Under the pieces are notes generated by a model. That model saw nothing but the letters and a program-made list of their open reading frames with translations, had not been told where the DNA came from and searched no databases. A DNA stretch of 64,000 nucleotides from positions 2,498,661 through 2,562,660 of the forward strand of contig NZ_CP016474.1 of assembly GCF_001693255.1 (NCBI RefSeq), read 5' to 3'. Position numbers and translations under genes: made by a program. Origin of the DNA: Picosynechococcus sp. PCC 7003. GTDB taxonomy: Bacteria > Cyanobacteriota > Cyanobacteriia > Cyanobacteriales > MRBY01. Of this stretch, positions 46,357 through 54,727 are shown piece by piece (the stretch's first letter is position 1; each line of letters begins with the position of its first letter).

Positions 46357-47493
46357 TCATTTCATTGCAGGAAGCACAGCTTCAAACATGCTAAAGTTGG
46401 TTTTCCTAGTAATTATGCAAATGCCACCGAACCCTAGCGTTCCATGTGTGGCGTAACAGTAGTCAAACAATAAAATGTCTTCGATACCGTCGCCATTAAA
46501 GTCGGCGCGCGCAACTTCAATAAGCTGCTGACCCATTCCCCCTTTAGATTCCTCCACTTGAAGGAGATTACTGCGTATGCGCTTAACAACAAGAGTCCCT
46601 TCATCAACCTTGCTTTGGTAAGTCGCATTAAGATCTCCTTCTTCATCAGCCTCACCAATGCGGGGAAATAGTGAAAACGGCATGAGTGAGAGATCAAGAA
46701 TACCAACTCTAGGATTGGAGATGTGGCTGACCCTTGAAGCGGTAGCGGCCTGAATGCAAGTAAGTAAGCCACATTGATGTTCAAACCATGTAGCCATTTT
46801 TATGTCGAAGTTCGAACACGCAAAGTACCCTTGTTTGAGCGCCTCATCATATTCACGGCATGTTCGAACAAACCGAGTCTCCTGGTTTTTGTTGGTAAGC
46901 GTGACTCCGTCAATATGGTCGTTTTGGCCAAGTCGGATCGGCTGATCGCGAAGCATTTCAATTTCCGCCTTAGCCACAAACCGAACCTCTGTTGAATTGG
47001 CAAAACACATGCCTTCAAGAAGTTCAAAAATCTCCTCGGGCTGCTCTCCATATTTCATGAGGATTTCGGATACCTTTTTGGCGGACAGTTCGCCTCGCTC
47101 TAGGCACTGTTGAAGAAGGATAATCGCCCGACCACGATTTTTACGACGTTCGATCCGAAGTAGATTCGCTTCAATCTTACTCTTCTTACTTGACGCAATC
47201 CCAAGAAAAAAATGCACCTGTGCTTTGTCGAAAACAAAGGACCCTTTCTGTAAATTGGCTCCTGGCTGACATGGTAAAAGGTTGCCATAACCAAAAAGGT
47301 CAAAAGCATCCGGCAAACCTAGTTCCTCCCTTATCCGTTCAAGCTCTGCGGCGTCTTCCGCCAGAGATTCTGGTACGATGTGATCGATATGAAAGTTACT
47401 GATATCCAGCAATTTCCTGGTGTAAGCGCATTTTTTTTCATGCGCTAACCAAATTGCTTCTCGCTCAGCAGAACTGAATCTTTGCGATGACAT
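46357..47493 (-). CDS. HNH endonuclease-domain protein with C-terminal FG-GAP-like segment
   Basis: A 378-residue protein. Residues 18-85 are an HNH nuclease core: CAYTRKLLDISNFHIDHIVP, GYGNLLPC and the basic ANLQKGS end. A helical middle (KSKIEANLLRIERRKNRGRA...) follows. The last ~130 residues are a beta-rich domain ending in VARADFNGDGIEDILLFDY, an Asp-rich calcium-loop-like motif of the FG-GAP/VCBS type that is unusual on an intracellular nuclease. It is the downstream gene of a two-gene unit with the membrane hydrolase (44 bp apart) in the third argH cassette. A defence role is plausible from context only. Confidence 0.7.
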   Translation of the reverse strand: MSSQRFSSAEREAIWLAHEKKCAYTRKLLDISNFHIDHIVPESLAEDAAELERIREELGLPDAFDLFGYGNLLPCQPGANLQKGSFVFDKAQVHFFLGIASSKKSKIEANLLRIERRKNRGRAIILLQQCLERGELSAKKVSEILMKYGEQPEEIFELLEGMCFANSTEVRFVAKAEIEMLRDQPIRLGQNDHIDGVTLTNKNQETRFVRTCREYDEALKQGYFACSNFDIKMATWFEHQCGLLTCIQAATASRVSHISNPRVGILDLSLMPFSLFPRIGEADEEGDLNATYQSKVDEGTLVVKRIRSNLLQVEESKGGMGQQLIEVARADFNGDGIEDILLFDYCYATHGTLGFGGICIITRKTNFSMFEAVLPAMK

Positions 47494-47537
47494 ATTTTGA
47501 GAGACTTAAATAGCGATTTTAATGTTTAAAAACTTAC

Positions 47538-48932
47538 TTATCCAACTGTTTCCCAAAGCCAAAAACCAACGCCAAGAAATAGAGCAATCCCAACAAACCA
47601 TGCAAGCTTCGTCCAATTTGAGGTGGACTTAGCAGGGGGAGTGGGTTGGACTTGAAACTTCGGGGTACAGAGATGCGAAAGCAAATTTTCTGGCGTGGCA
47701 ATATTCATGAAAATCTTTGTGACCCCAGGCCAAACATAATCGGTATTGTAGGCATTGGGGCCATCTTTAACGCCGCCAAAATCCTTGAACAAAGCATCAT
47801 CATAATATTGCGTTGAAGTGACCGCTTGATTATGAAAGGCGACCAGGGGTGGATTGTTTTCTGGGTTAGAATAGGAAAAATAGATGGCCTTATTTTCACT
47901 GGCGATCGCCTCATAATTGGAAACAGCTTGCCCTCGCATCGGATCAATCCATTGACTGGGCGGCACTAAGGTATCAGAACCACCATGCAAGATAGCCACA
48001 GGCTGCTTTAAATCTTGCCCCGTATTCTGAATCAAAATCGGGGCTGCCGTGAAAGGAGACCGGAACAACTTTAAGATCCAAATCGCAATTTTTGGGATGC
48101 CCATTTCTGTACTAGCGGCGGGATCGGCTGTGACGATTTGCTTCGGGAAAAAGCGATTATTCGGCGAATTTTTCAGCGCAGCAGGGAGACTCAGGGCAAT
48201 TAACCCGCCTAAAGAATGACCAAAGGCAAAAGTATCTAGGCTCTCCTGATTCCAGTGGGCATAGCGATCCTGAGCCGTTAAATATTCCCACGCATCTTCC
48301 GGGAGGGCGATCGCATTATTCAGCCATTCCGTCGGCGCATGCACTAAGCTCAAGCCCACCGTAGACAGGAGATGAATTAAATTTTTCCCATACTCCCGCC
48401 GAAACCAGCTACAAATATTTAACAATAAAATAATCACGACCAAAGCCCAGGCCACTCGACGAAACTCCCCAGTCTTAAAAGCAGAGAGTCCACGGCTCAA
48501 ACCTGTATCATTCCGTTTGTAAACCTCTGAAAATAGAGAGTGAATATCCTCTACCGATAAAGACTTCTGGGCGGGCATCTGAGTTTGCATCGCAGCAGCT
48601 AGCCATCGCTGGGCATGGGGTTGAGCTTGTCGAGGTGGAGTCGGCGCTTGGGGTGGCGTATTCGGATAAAAACTCCGCTGAAAATCAGGAAAAAAGACAA
48701 TGTATCCTTGTTTGACCAACTCAACCAGATGGGCCTCATAAAAAGAAGGCATACAGAGGGCAAACCCATGTAGATAGAGAATGGCGTTCAGCTTTTTTCC
48801 AGGCTGCGAGGCTGACTCTGGGACATACACCCGGATAAACGTACCATCAGCATGGCTGCCGCCTTGGTACACATAATATTTACCCTCAGGCACATGCACA
48901 CATGTCCAAGACTGAGAAGCAGCAAGTGACAT
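47538..48932 (-). CDS. Membrane-anchored alpha/beta hydrolase
   Basis: A 464-residue serine hydrolase: strand and oxyanion region ILYLHGFALCMPSFYE, nucleophile elbow FGHSLGG (Ser near residue 243), acid region AILHGGSDTLVPP and a probable catalytic His in VAFHNQAV. Two hydrophobic helices interrupt and end it: VAWALVVIILLLNICSWF (about 160-177), within the cap, and LAWFVGIALFLGVGFWLW at the C-terminus, so it is probably tail-anchored. There is no N-terminal signal peptide. Lipase or esterase activity is expected; the substrate is unknown. It precedes the HNH gene by 44 bp. Confidence 0.72.
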   Translation of the reverse strand: MSLAASQSWTCVHVPEGKYYVYQGGSHADGTFIRVYVPESASQPGKKLNAILYLHGFALCMPSFYEAHLVELVKQGYIVFFPDFQRSFYPNTPPQAPTPPRQAQPHAQRWLAAAMQTQMPAQKSLSVEDIHSLFSEVYKRNDTGLSRGLSAFKTGEFRRVAWALVVIILLLNICSWFRREYGKNLIHLLSTVGLSLVHAPTEWLNNAIALPEDAWEYLTAQDRYAHWNQESLDTFAFGHSLGGLIALSLPAALKNSPNNRFFPKQIVTADPAASTEMGIPKIAIWILKLFRSPFTAAPILIQNTGQDLKQPVAILHGGSDTLVPPSQWIDPMRGQAVSNYEAIASENKAIYFSYSNPENNPPLVAFHNQAVTSTQYYDDALFKDFGGVKDGPNAYNTDYVWPGVTKIFMNIATPENLLSHLCTPKFQVQPTPPAKSTSNWTKLAWFVGIALFLGVGFWLWETVG

Positions 48933-49048
48933 AACCGTAGATCCCCCTGATGAAATGAGACAAGACCAAATTTATTTAGTGTCTTGGCGCTCTCAGCTAT
49001 AAATTTTGCCGACACTTTCTAACAGATTGCTATTGCTCATGATAGTTG

Positions 49049-49096
49049 TAGTTACGGTGGTACTAGATTTGAACAATTCAAAAAAAGGCGATCACC
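49049..49096 (+). repeat. argH 3'-end repeat, copy 6 (remnant)
   Basis: TAGTTACGGTGGTACTAGAT and onwards aligns with copy 1 over 46 bases at about 80% identity plus a 2-nt indel; the frame reads SYGGTRFEQFKK. It marks the right edge of the island and lies at the 3' end of the DUF6228-like gene. Confidence 0.7.
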
Positions 49097-49467
49097 TCAA
49101 AGGCACAGGCTTGGGCGGCAAGATCTTCAAGCTGTCCGGCTTCTAGGATTAACTCTGTTTGAAGGTTCCAGACCGGAGGTGTGCCATTTTTGAGATTAAC
49201 CAAAAGAAAAATGTGGCCCAGGCGATCGCAAGTTGCACTGAGCTTTAATTCTTCTTCTAAAGAGAACCATTCCTTACGACCTGGCCAGCCCTGCCAATGG
49301 TGCGCCAGATCCCCAAAAAAAGCACCGATCCCCTGGGACAAATAGGTACAGACAAGCGTTTCAGCCTGTATGTTTGTACCGATAACTTTGGCAACAACAA
49401 AGTTTTTATGGCCACGGTGCATTTCAAGACGAAGGGAACTGTGGCTTGATCGAATAATAAAAGGCAC
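49078..49467 (-). CDS. DUF6228-like protein
   Basis: A 129-residue protein starting with GTG. The segments GIGAFFGDLAHHWQGWPGRK, EWFSLEEELKLSATCDRLGH and ILEAGQLEDLAAQA resemble the DUF6228 family (pattern FF..LA..W.GW.G...W.SLE.EL.L.A..D..GH) as I remember it. Function unknown. Its stop codon lies inside argH repeat copy 6, so its C-terminal residues (VIAFF) are encoded by repeat sequence and may have been altered by the insertion. Upstream neighbour on the same strand is the VOC-like gene, 15 bp away. Confidence 0.55.
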   Translation of the reverse strand: MPFIIRSSHSSLRLEMHRGHKNFVVAKVIGTNIQAETLVCTYLSQGIGAFFGDLAHHWQGWPGRKEWFSLEEELKLSATCDRLGHIFLLVNLKNGTPPVWNLQTELILEAGQLEDLAAQACAFEVIAFF

Positions 49468-49482
49468 TGTTCTGGTTTGAGC

Positions 49483-49815
49483 CTAGGCCTCGGAATTGAT
49501 TTGATAGTTAGTTGCTGGCCAAATTTCATGAATTTCATCGGCCTGGTGCTGAGCATTAAATCGCTCCCAGATAATGCCATTCACGTCCACCTCTTGGGTA
49601 AATTCCACTGCCGTCGCATCTTCCCAACCCAAATGTCGCAGGGAACCCACAGGACAGGTAGAATCTTGGCGCACCGAAATGTTTAAACTATCAGTTCTCC
49701 AGAGGGCATATTCCCCCGGAATAAATAAGCAAGGTGCTATCCCTAAACGAGCCGTGTAGTCGGCAATGGTTGCTGCGATTTTGTCGGTGGAAAGTGCGAG
49801 GTGTAGTTTCTGCAT
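49483..49815 (-). CDS. VOC/glyoxalase-fold-like small protein
   Basis: A 110-residue protein with the start and rhythm of a single VOC module: KLHLALSTDKIAATIADYTARLGIAP, YALWRTDSLNISVRQD, LRHLGWEDATAVEFTQEVDV, NGIIWERF (separate segments). The usual glyoxalase metal-binding residues are incomplete, so the catalytic role is open. Likely co-transcribed with the DUF6228-like gene, whose start is 15 bp downstream. Confidence 0.6.
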   Translation of the reverse strand: MQKLHLALSTDKIAATIADYTARLGIAPCLFIPGEYALWRTDSLNISVRQDSTCPVGSLRHLGWEDATAVEFTQEVDVNGIIWERFNAQHQADEIHEIWPATNYQINSEA

Positions 49816-49827
49816 GGTTATTTTGTT

Positions 49828-50295
49828 TTAGGATTCGGGGGCTTCAGTCACCGCAACCTTGCTTTTGTCTCGCCAAATACCCGTTAGCCAAGTCGTCACA
49901 ATATGGGACAGTAACCCAGCCGGCCCCGCAAAAAGACACAGTGCTAAGGAATGCCGCGTAAAAATCTGTTTTTCGAGTCCCTGTTGGTAAATCCAGCGCC
50001 CCACAAACAAATCCATTACGAGAAAATGTGTCCAGCCAGTGGCCATTACCGGAGGTAAAGAAAATAAAGCCGCTAAATCACCCAAGGTGGGATTTGACCA
50101 GATCGCAGCTTGGTCTGGATCGAGGGAAAGGGCAAACAAACTAACATATACAACCGCCAGGAACGCAAAGGGCACCAGGGAATCCATGAGTTTTTGGGTG
50201 CCTTGCCATTGGGGGGCAATGACCATTAATCCCCAAAAGGGCAACACAAATAAGTTTGTAATATTGAATACAATATCTAAGTTTTCTAACGTCAT
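49828..50295 (-). CDS. ABA4-like membrane protein (DUF4281)
   Basis: A 155-residue protein with four membrane helices. The segments NITNLFVLPFWGLMVIAP, ATGWTHFLVMDLFVGRWIYQ and HSLALCLFAGPAGLLSH are characteristic of the ABA4 family; plant ABA4 is needed for neoxanthin formation and bacterial homologues are linked to carotenoid metabolism. Enzymatic function here is inference. It ends 12 bp before the VOC-like gene. Confidence 0.85.
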   Translation of the reverse strand: MTLENLDIVFNITNLFVLPFWGLMVIAPQWQGTQKLMDSLVPFAFLAVVYVSLFALSLDPDQAAIWSNPTLGDLAALFSLPPVMATGWTHFLVMDLFVGRWIYQQGLEKQIFTRHSLALCLFAGPAGLLSHIVTTWLTGIWRDKSKVAVTEAPES

Positions 50296-50448
50296 ATTAC
50301 TGATAAGTAACGGTATAGACAGGGTTTGCAGCCCACTTGGGTATGATAACCGTAGCGTATCAATCTTGCTGACTTTACACGGTAAATTTAAATCTTAAAA
50401 AAGTATTAATAAGGTTTAGAATAGGTGTGTCACTATGGAGACAATAAG

Positions 50449-50811
50449 GTGTTTATTCGACTGGCTCAACAACATCGTGATTTCGTAAAAGACCTCGTCA
50501 TGAGTCTACAGGCCCTGGCGATCGCCCTTGAGAACCGTGGTTACCTCGCGTCCTGCTATACCTGCGGTACCGAACTCAATAGCGCTTCCTTTATGGTGAG
50601 TTTAGGCGAAAATCATCTCATTCGTTTTCTCGTTTCCGATTACGGCATTACCTGGACAGAAATGCGCGATGAGCGGGAGCTGATGAAGCTAGAAGGCGCA
50701 GAAGCCATCAGCCAACTCCAGGAGCTCGCCAACATGATCAAGTACGAACGGGAACTACCCAAAGAATTTTCTTACCAGCGTCCTGAGTCTGACCCTTTGG
50801 TCACCCTCTAG
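50449..50811 (+). CDS. DUF1815 family protein
   Basis: About 120 residues from the GTG at 50449, which has GGAG 8 nt upstream; the frame continues to a GTG at 50425 with no such site. The sequence MFIRLAQQHRDFVKDLVMSL, CYTCGTELNSASFMVSLGEN and GITWTEMRDERELMKLEGAE (separate segments) is typical of the cyanobacteria-specific DUF1815 family. The family is of unknown function; a CYTCG pair could bind metal. A terminator follows at 50884. Confidence 0.85.
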   Translation: MFIRLAQQHRDFVKDLVMSLQALAIALENRGYLASCYTCGTELNSASFMVSLGENHLIRFLVSDYGITWTEMRDERELMKLEGAEAISQLQELANMIKYERELPKEFSYQRPESDPLVTL

Positions 50812-50883
50812 GATCTGTTTCAATCCCCGTGCCCAGGGGTAATTTCTGTTACTCCTTCCTAACTTTTCAGACTAATTCCCCTT

Positions 50884-50911
50884 GATCTCCCCAAGCGGTG
50901 GAGGTCTTTTT
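50884..50911 (+). terminator. Rho-independent terminator after the DUF1815 gene
   Basis: GATCTCCCC-AAGC-GGTGGAGGTC forms a GC-rich stem (one wobble, one bulge) followed by TTTTT, 73 bp downstream of the stop, before the convergent cdsA. Confidence 0.7.
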
Positions 50912-50951
50912 CGCTTGGGTGACTCACGTTCCCATCTTCAAGGGTTGGTGT

Positions 50952-51830
50952 TTAGGAGCTGAAAATCGGCAGAAAAATGGTCACAAATAGATACACCACC
51001 GGCGCAGTAAAAACATAACTATCAGTGCGGTCGAGAATACCGCCGTGGCCCGGAATCAATTGTCCAGAATCTTTAAAGCCTGCATCCCGTTTCATAATGG
51101 ATTCGGTTAAATCTCCCAGTAGGGTGGTGACGCTAATGAGCAGTCCTAGAAGTATGCCGGTAATGGGCCACCATGACCAGTCGAGATACCAAGCCCCGGC
51201 GATCGCCACGAAGATAGTCCCCAAGGCTCCGAAAATAGCGCCTTCTACAGTCTTTTTAGGGCTAATGGCCGAGAGTTTCGTTTTGCCTAGCCATTTGCCC
51301 ATGAAATAAGCACCGATGTCTGCGGCCCAAATACAAACCATCACGACAAAGGTCAACTTGAGGGCCTGGGGTAAATTAAACCACTCCCCCCAGGAAGCCG
51401 GAAGATAGCCATAGAAAGGTAAGTTACTCACCGCTTCCGTTTCTGCGAGGCTGCCCATCCTCAGTCTTACCCAGTAGCTGGGCATATAACCGCCGTAGAA
51501 GAGTCCCAAAATTGAGGTGGAGAGATCGGCAATGGTTGCCATTTTGGGCTGAAATAGGAGGTAAAAGCAGATAAATGTCCCTGCGAGGGGAAAAAGGGCA
51601 TCGGCGAGACTGGGACTCAAGGTCGCAATCACAAGCAGCAACTGGGACACCACTAAGGTACTTTTTACCGCTGGTGCTAATCCCTTTGCCTGAACCATGC
51701 GGAAATATTCCTGTTGGCCAAGAAAGACGAGGATGCCCATTCCTAAGGTAAAGTACCATCCCCCCAAGACAATGAGGGTTAAGGCCAGGGCGATCGCCAC
51801 TACACCACTAATGATTCGCGACAAAGACAT
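50952..51830 (-). CDS. cdsA: Phosphatidate cytidylyltransferase
   Basis: Makes CDP-diacylglycerol from CTP and phosphatidate, the precursor of phosphatidylglycerol, an essential thylakoid lipid. The 292 residues have about seven hydrophobic helices and the C-terminal family signature KRDAGFKDSGQLIPGHGGIL with the following DRTDS; an upstream DIGAYFMGKWLGKTKLSAIS segment gives further support. It is convergent with the DUF1815 gene across a terminator. Confidence 0.95.
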   Translation of the reverse strand: MSLSRIISGVVAIALALTLIVLGGWYFTLGMGILVFLGQQEYFRMVQAKGLAPAVKSTLVVSQLLLVIATLSPSLADALFPLAGTFICFYLLFQPKMATIADLSTSILGLFYGGYMPSYWVRLRMGSLAETEAVSNLPFYGYLPASWGEWFNLPQALKLTFVVMVCIWAADIGAYFMGKWLGKTKLSAISPKKTVEGAIFGALGTIFVAIAGAWYLDWSWWPITGILLGLLISVTTLLGDLTESIMKRDAGFKDSGQLIPGHGGILDRTDSYVFTAPVVYLFVTIFLPIFSS

Positions 51831-52057
51831 AAAACTGCAAGCTCACGGCTGGGGGCGTCGATAAAAGAATTAAAGAGGGTTCCCCAGGGTTGTTAAAGAA
51901 AATTTTATCAAACGTTAACAAGATTCACGGTACAGACGCGATGATTCGTTCTGTGAACGCGTCCCCGGTGCTTCCTGTGACGTAGTACAGTACCCGGAAA
52001 ATGCTAACACAACTCCTTTGGCCGCAGCTAAAGAACAGTGACCAAGCAGCAATTAGG

Positions 52058-52381
52058 TTAGGGATGTTCGAGGGGCACACTGGCATCGATCCAATGTCCA
52101 TAGGCTGCTTCGACTTGATCAAGGGCGATCGCATAGATGGCGGGCAGTTCGTAGGGGTGGTGGGCTTTGATTGCTTGTTCTAGGGCGGCGTATTGGGCAG
52201 CGGTGGTCTTAAAAAGGAGTCGAAACTCTGGTTCCTGCTGTAGTTGGCCTTCCCAATGGTAGAAGCTTTCAATCTCGCTGATCTGGATACAAGCCGCGAG
52301 ACGGAGACCCATAATTTGCTTGGCGATCGCCTGGGCTTCCTGGTGACTGCTGACAGTGGTGATCGCAATTAAATAATCCAT
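52058..52381 (-). CDS. cutA: Divalent-cation tolerance protein CutA
   Basis: A 107-residue trimeric CutA1 protein: AITTVSSHQEAQAIAKQIMG, LRLAACIQISEIESFYHWEG, EFRLLFKTTAAQYAALEQAI, HPYELPAIYAIAL segments are all typical. Linked in E. coli to copper tolerance, though the true function is unresolved. Lies downstream of chlP on the same strand, separated by a terminator. Confidence 0.93.
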   Translation of the reverse strand: MDYLIAITTVSSHQEAQAIAKQIMGLRLAACIQISEIESFYHWEGQLQQEPEFRLLFKTTAAQYAALEQAIKAHHPYELPAIYAIALDQVEAAYGHWIDASVPLEHP

Positions 52382-52397
52382 GGAATTAATGGGAACT

Positions 52398-52425
52398 AAA
52401 AAAGGGGATCATAGCTATGACCCCC
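52398..52425 (-). terminator. Rho-independent terminator of chlP
   Basis: On the minus strand GGGGGTCATAG-CTATGATCCCC is a near-perfect stem followed by TTTTTT, 45-72 bases after the chlP stop and just before cutA. Confidence 0.8.
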
Positions 52426-52469
52426 AATACTCACAATTTATTTGGTTTGCTCGTCAAAGTTTGAACAGC

Positions 52470-53693
52470 CTAGGGCGCTAAAGCATTACCCCGGAGGAGA
52501 CTACCAATGGTTTTGGCGGTAATCTTCATCTGTTTCAGGGGATTCGCCGGGACAACGGTCTTATACAAGTAGCTGTCAAAGGTGAGCTTCTGAACATCGA
52601 TGTCAGCACACATCTCGACAAAGGCTTCGCGAGTCGCATCGGAACGGTAGAAAACCCGCTGGAGAATATCGAGGACGAGGTAAGTCGCACCGTATTGCTT
52701 ATCCCAACGCTTCAGGTATTGCTTGAGATCGGCTTCGGTGGGAACACGCTGGCCATTGTTAGAAGCTTCGACGATCACTTCAGCGCACATCCGCGCAGAT
52801 TTGGCCGCAAAGTAAATCCCTTCACCGGAGGACTTGGTGACGGTACCGGCGGCATCCCCCACGAGGGCGACACGGCCCACAACACGACGGGGTCTGGGAT
52901 GTTCGGGAATGGGGTGGGCTTCTACTTTGATGATTTCGCCGCCTTCAAGACGTTTTGCGGCGCGGGCCCGGATGCCGGCTTGTAATTGTTTAATTTTGGC
53001 TTGGTTGACTTTCATGGTGCCAGTCCCGACGGCCACGTGGTCATATTTAGGGAAGACCCAAGCGTAGAAGTCAGGGGATACGTCGTCACCGACATACATT
53101 TCAGCCAGTTCTTCGTAGTAGGCCATTTTGTCTTCGGGGAGACGGATCCGCTCTTGGAAGGCGATCGCATAATTATAATCACCAGCATCGATGGCTTTGG
53201 CCACACGGGAGTTGGCCCCATCAGCACCGACCACCAGATCCACCTTCAGGGTTTTCATTTCCCCTTTCACTTCGCCGTTGGAGTGATCGGAATAGTGAAG
53301 AACGTAGGGATCAGTGTTGTTGTTGGGAATTTCAAGCTTAAATACGGTGCCGTTGATCAGCGTTGCGCCGAGGTCAGCGGCTCGGTTGCGCATGAAGCTA
53401 TCCATCACTTCGCGGCGACACATCCCGATGTATTCATCGTCCTTGAGGGTTTGACCAATGTTGACTTCGATATTAGAGGGGGAAATCATCTTCATTTTCC
53501 GCACGCGACGGTCGATGATCTCTGGGGGTAAGTCAAATTCGTCAACCATACAGAGGGGAATCGCCCCACCGCAGGGTTTGGCATTGTCCAGTTTGCGCTC
53601 GAAAATGTAGGTTTCGATGCCAGCTTTAGCTAAGATTTCGGCGGCGGAAGAACCGGCTGGCCCTCCTCCCACAACAGCGACCCGTAGTACCAA
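52470..53693 (-). CDS. chlP: Geranylgeranyl reductase
   Basis: Reduces the geranylgeranyl chain to phytyl for chlorophyll a, tocopherol and phylloquinone. The 407 residues begin MVLRVAVVGGGPAGSSAAEI (FAD-binding Rossmann motif), followed by FERKLDNAKPCGGAIPLCMV, VGADGANSRVAKAI and the second FAD motif RVALVGDAAGTVTKSSGEGI. The start codon is TTG: it is supported by AGGAG eight bases upstream and by the conserved N-terminus MVLRVAVVG. A terminator follows. Confidence 0.96.
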   Translation of the reverse strand: MVLRVAVVGGGPAGSSAAEILAKAGIETYIFERKLDNAKPCGGAIPLCMVDEFDLPPEIIDRRVRKMKMISPSNIEVNIGQTLKDDEYIGMCRREVMDSFMRNRAADLGATLINGTVFKLEIPNNNTDPYVLHYSDHSNGEVKGEMKTLKVDLVVGADGANSRVAKAIDAGDYNYAIAFQERIRLPEDKMAYYEELAEMYVGDDVSPDFYAWVFPKYDHVAVGTGTMKVNQAKIKQLQAGIRARAAKRLEGGEIIKVEAHPIPEHPRPRRVVGRVALVGDAAGTVTKSSGEGIYFAAKSARMCAEVIVEASNNGQRVPTEADLKQYLKRWDKQYGATYLVLDILQRVFYRSDATREAFVEMCADIDVQKLTFDSYLYKTVVPANPLKQMKITAKTIGSLLRGNALAP

Positions 53694-53908
53694 GGCTTTG
53701 CTCCTCGTCTCGTGATGAACTATACGTTGGGCATGGTATCACGGACTATCTGGGGCGTGCAGGCGATCGCCAAGGTTTCAGAAAATCTCGCAATAGACCT
53801 TAACAAGTTTGTTAAAAAAGTTAACGTTGATCGCCCTAAAAGCAATCTTGATCCTAGAGAATCCTCTATTTTGGTGCCTTCGGTTACCCCGTTGAAAAAA
53901 ATTAAGGT

Positions 53909-54640
53909 TTAAACATTCGGGGTTTCTTGGGACTTTCGAGGGAGGTTACGGCCTGTCACCCGAAACGCAGCCACGAGGGTCGAGAGGGCGATCGCCCCCA
54001 GGGCAAAAACATTCAGTCCCAGCATGATCCTTGGCCCCCACAGCCGCCGCTGTAGATCCTGTAAAAAGGCTTGGTGGGAGCCAGCAAAAATAATTTCACT
54101 CTGGATACTGTGGTTGCCTGCTTCTGGTTCTGGCCCCACAGGGGCGTTAATAATTTTTTTTTGGCCAACAATAACTACCTGCTGTCGAGGATTGAGAAAG
54201 CGCAAGTTCCGGTCTAGGGGCCAGTTTCGGGGTTCATAGGTTTGGTCATGGATGGCGATCTGGGTATCATCGAGGTCAAAGAGGATCTTGCGGGGTGTCC
54301 ACAGGCCGTTGTCATCCACGTAGGCGAGGTATTCGTTATCGCGGCCCCGCACTGGATTATCGGGGCTAGCTACCGCCACTACCACGACAAGTTGTTCGGC
54401 TTCAATCCCTTGGAGGGCTTGGAAAGTGGTCATCGGCTCTAGGGCTACTGTCCGTTGAATCTGCTGTTGGGTTTGGTAAGCGATCGCCAGATTAATCCCC
54501 AATACCACCATCAACACAGCTACCGCCGGGAAAAAACGCTGGGCAAAGTTTTTAAATGTTTTGCAGCGGGGCAGACCAACCCGGAAAAGACCAAAGGCGA
54601 TCGCCACCACCCCGAAGAAAATCAGAAGATTAAGAAACAT
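53909..54640 (-). CDS. Uncharacterised protein with two or three membrane helices
   Basis: About 243 residues from the ATG at 54640 (the frame reaches a TTG at 54661). Helices are at about residues 2-20 and 35-53 and near the C-terminus (MLGLNVFALGAIALSTLVAA). Between them lies a soluble beta-rich domain of about 140 residues with VVVVAVASPDNPVRGRDNEY and RQQVVIVGQKKI, resembling the domain between the helices of GIDE/MULAN-like proteins; that comparison is tentative. I do not recognise a function. Likely upstream partner of none; sqdX lies 88 bp further on the same strand. Confidence 0.6.
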   Translation of the reverse strand: MFLNLLIFFGVVAIAFGLFRVGLPRCKTFKNFAQRFFPAVAVLMVVLGINLAIAYQTQQQIQRTVALEPMTTFQALQGIEAEQLVVVVAVASPDNPVRGRDNEYLAYVDDNGLWTPRKILFDLDDTQIAIHDQTYEPRNWPLDRNLRFLNPRQQVVIVGQKKIINAPVGPEPEAGNHSIQSEIIFAGSHQAFLQDLQRRLWGPRIMLGLNVFALGAIALSTLVAAFRVTGRNLPRKSQETPNV

Positions 54641-54727
54641 TGCAATCGAAACTACCTGCAATCACAGCTAAATGCCTTTAGGGTAGCGGCAAACGCTTTT
54701 TGGGGCTAAAAATGTCGGCAGTCTGGC

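Noticed and set aside
42326-49096. Reading the argH tail copies as a CRISPR array or as integron attC sites
   Set aside because: Copies are about 50-110 bp, coding-derived, separated by 25 bp or 1-3 kb, with no regular spacers and no attC-like core or integrase.
53712-53912. 66-codon plus-strand frame between chlP and the membrane protein
   Set aside because: Low-complexity, promoter-like AT-rich sequence with GTTAAC elements; no family resemblance.
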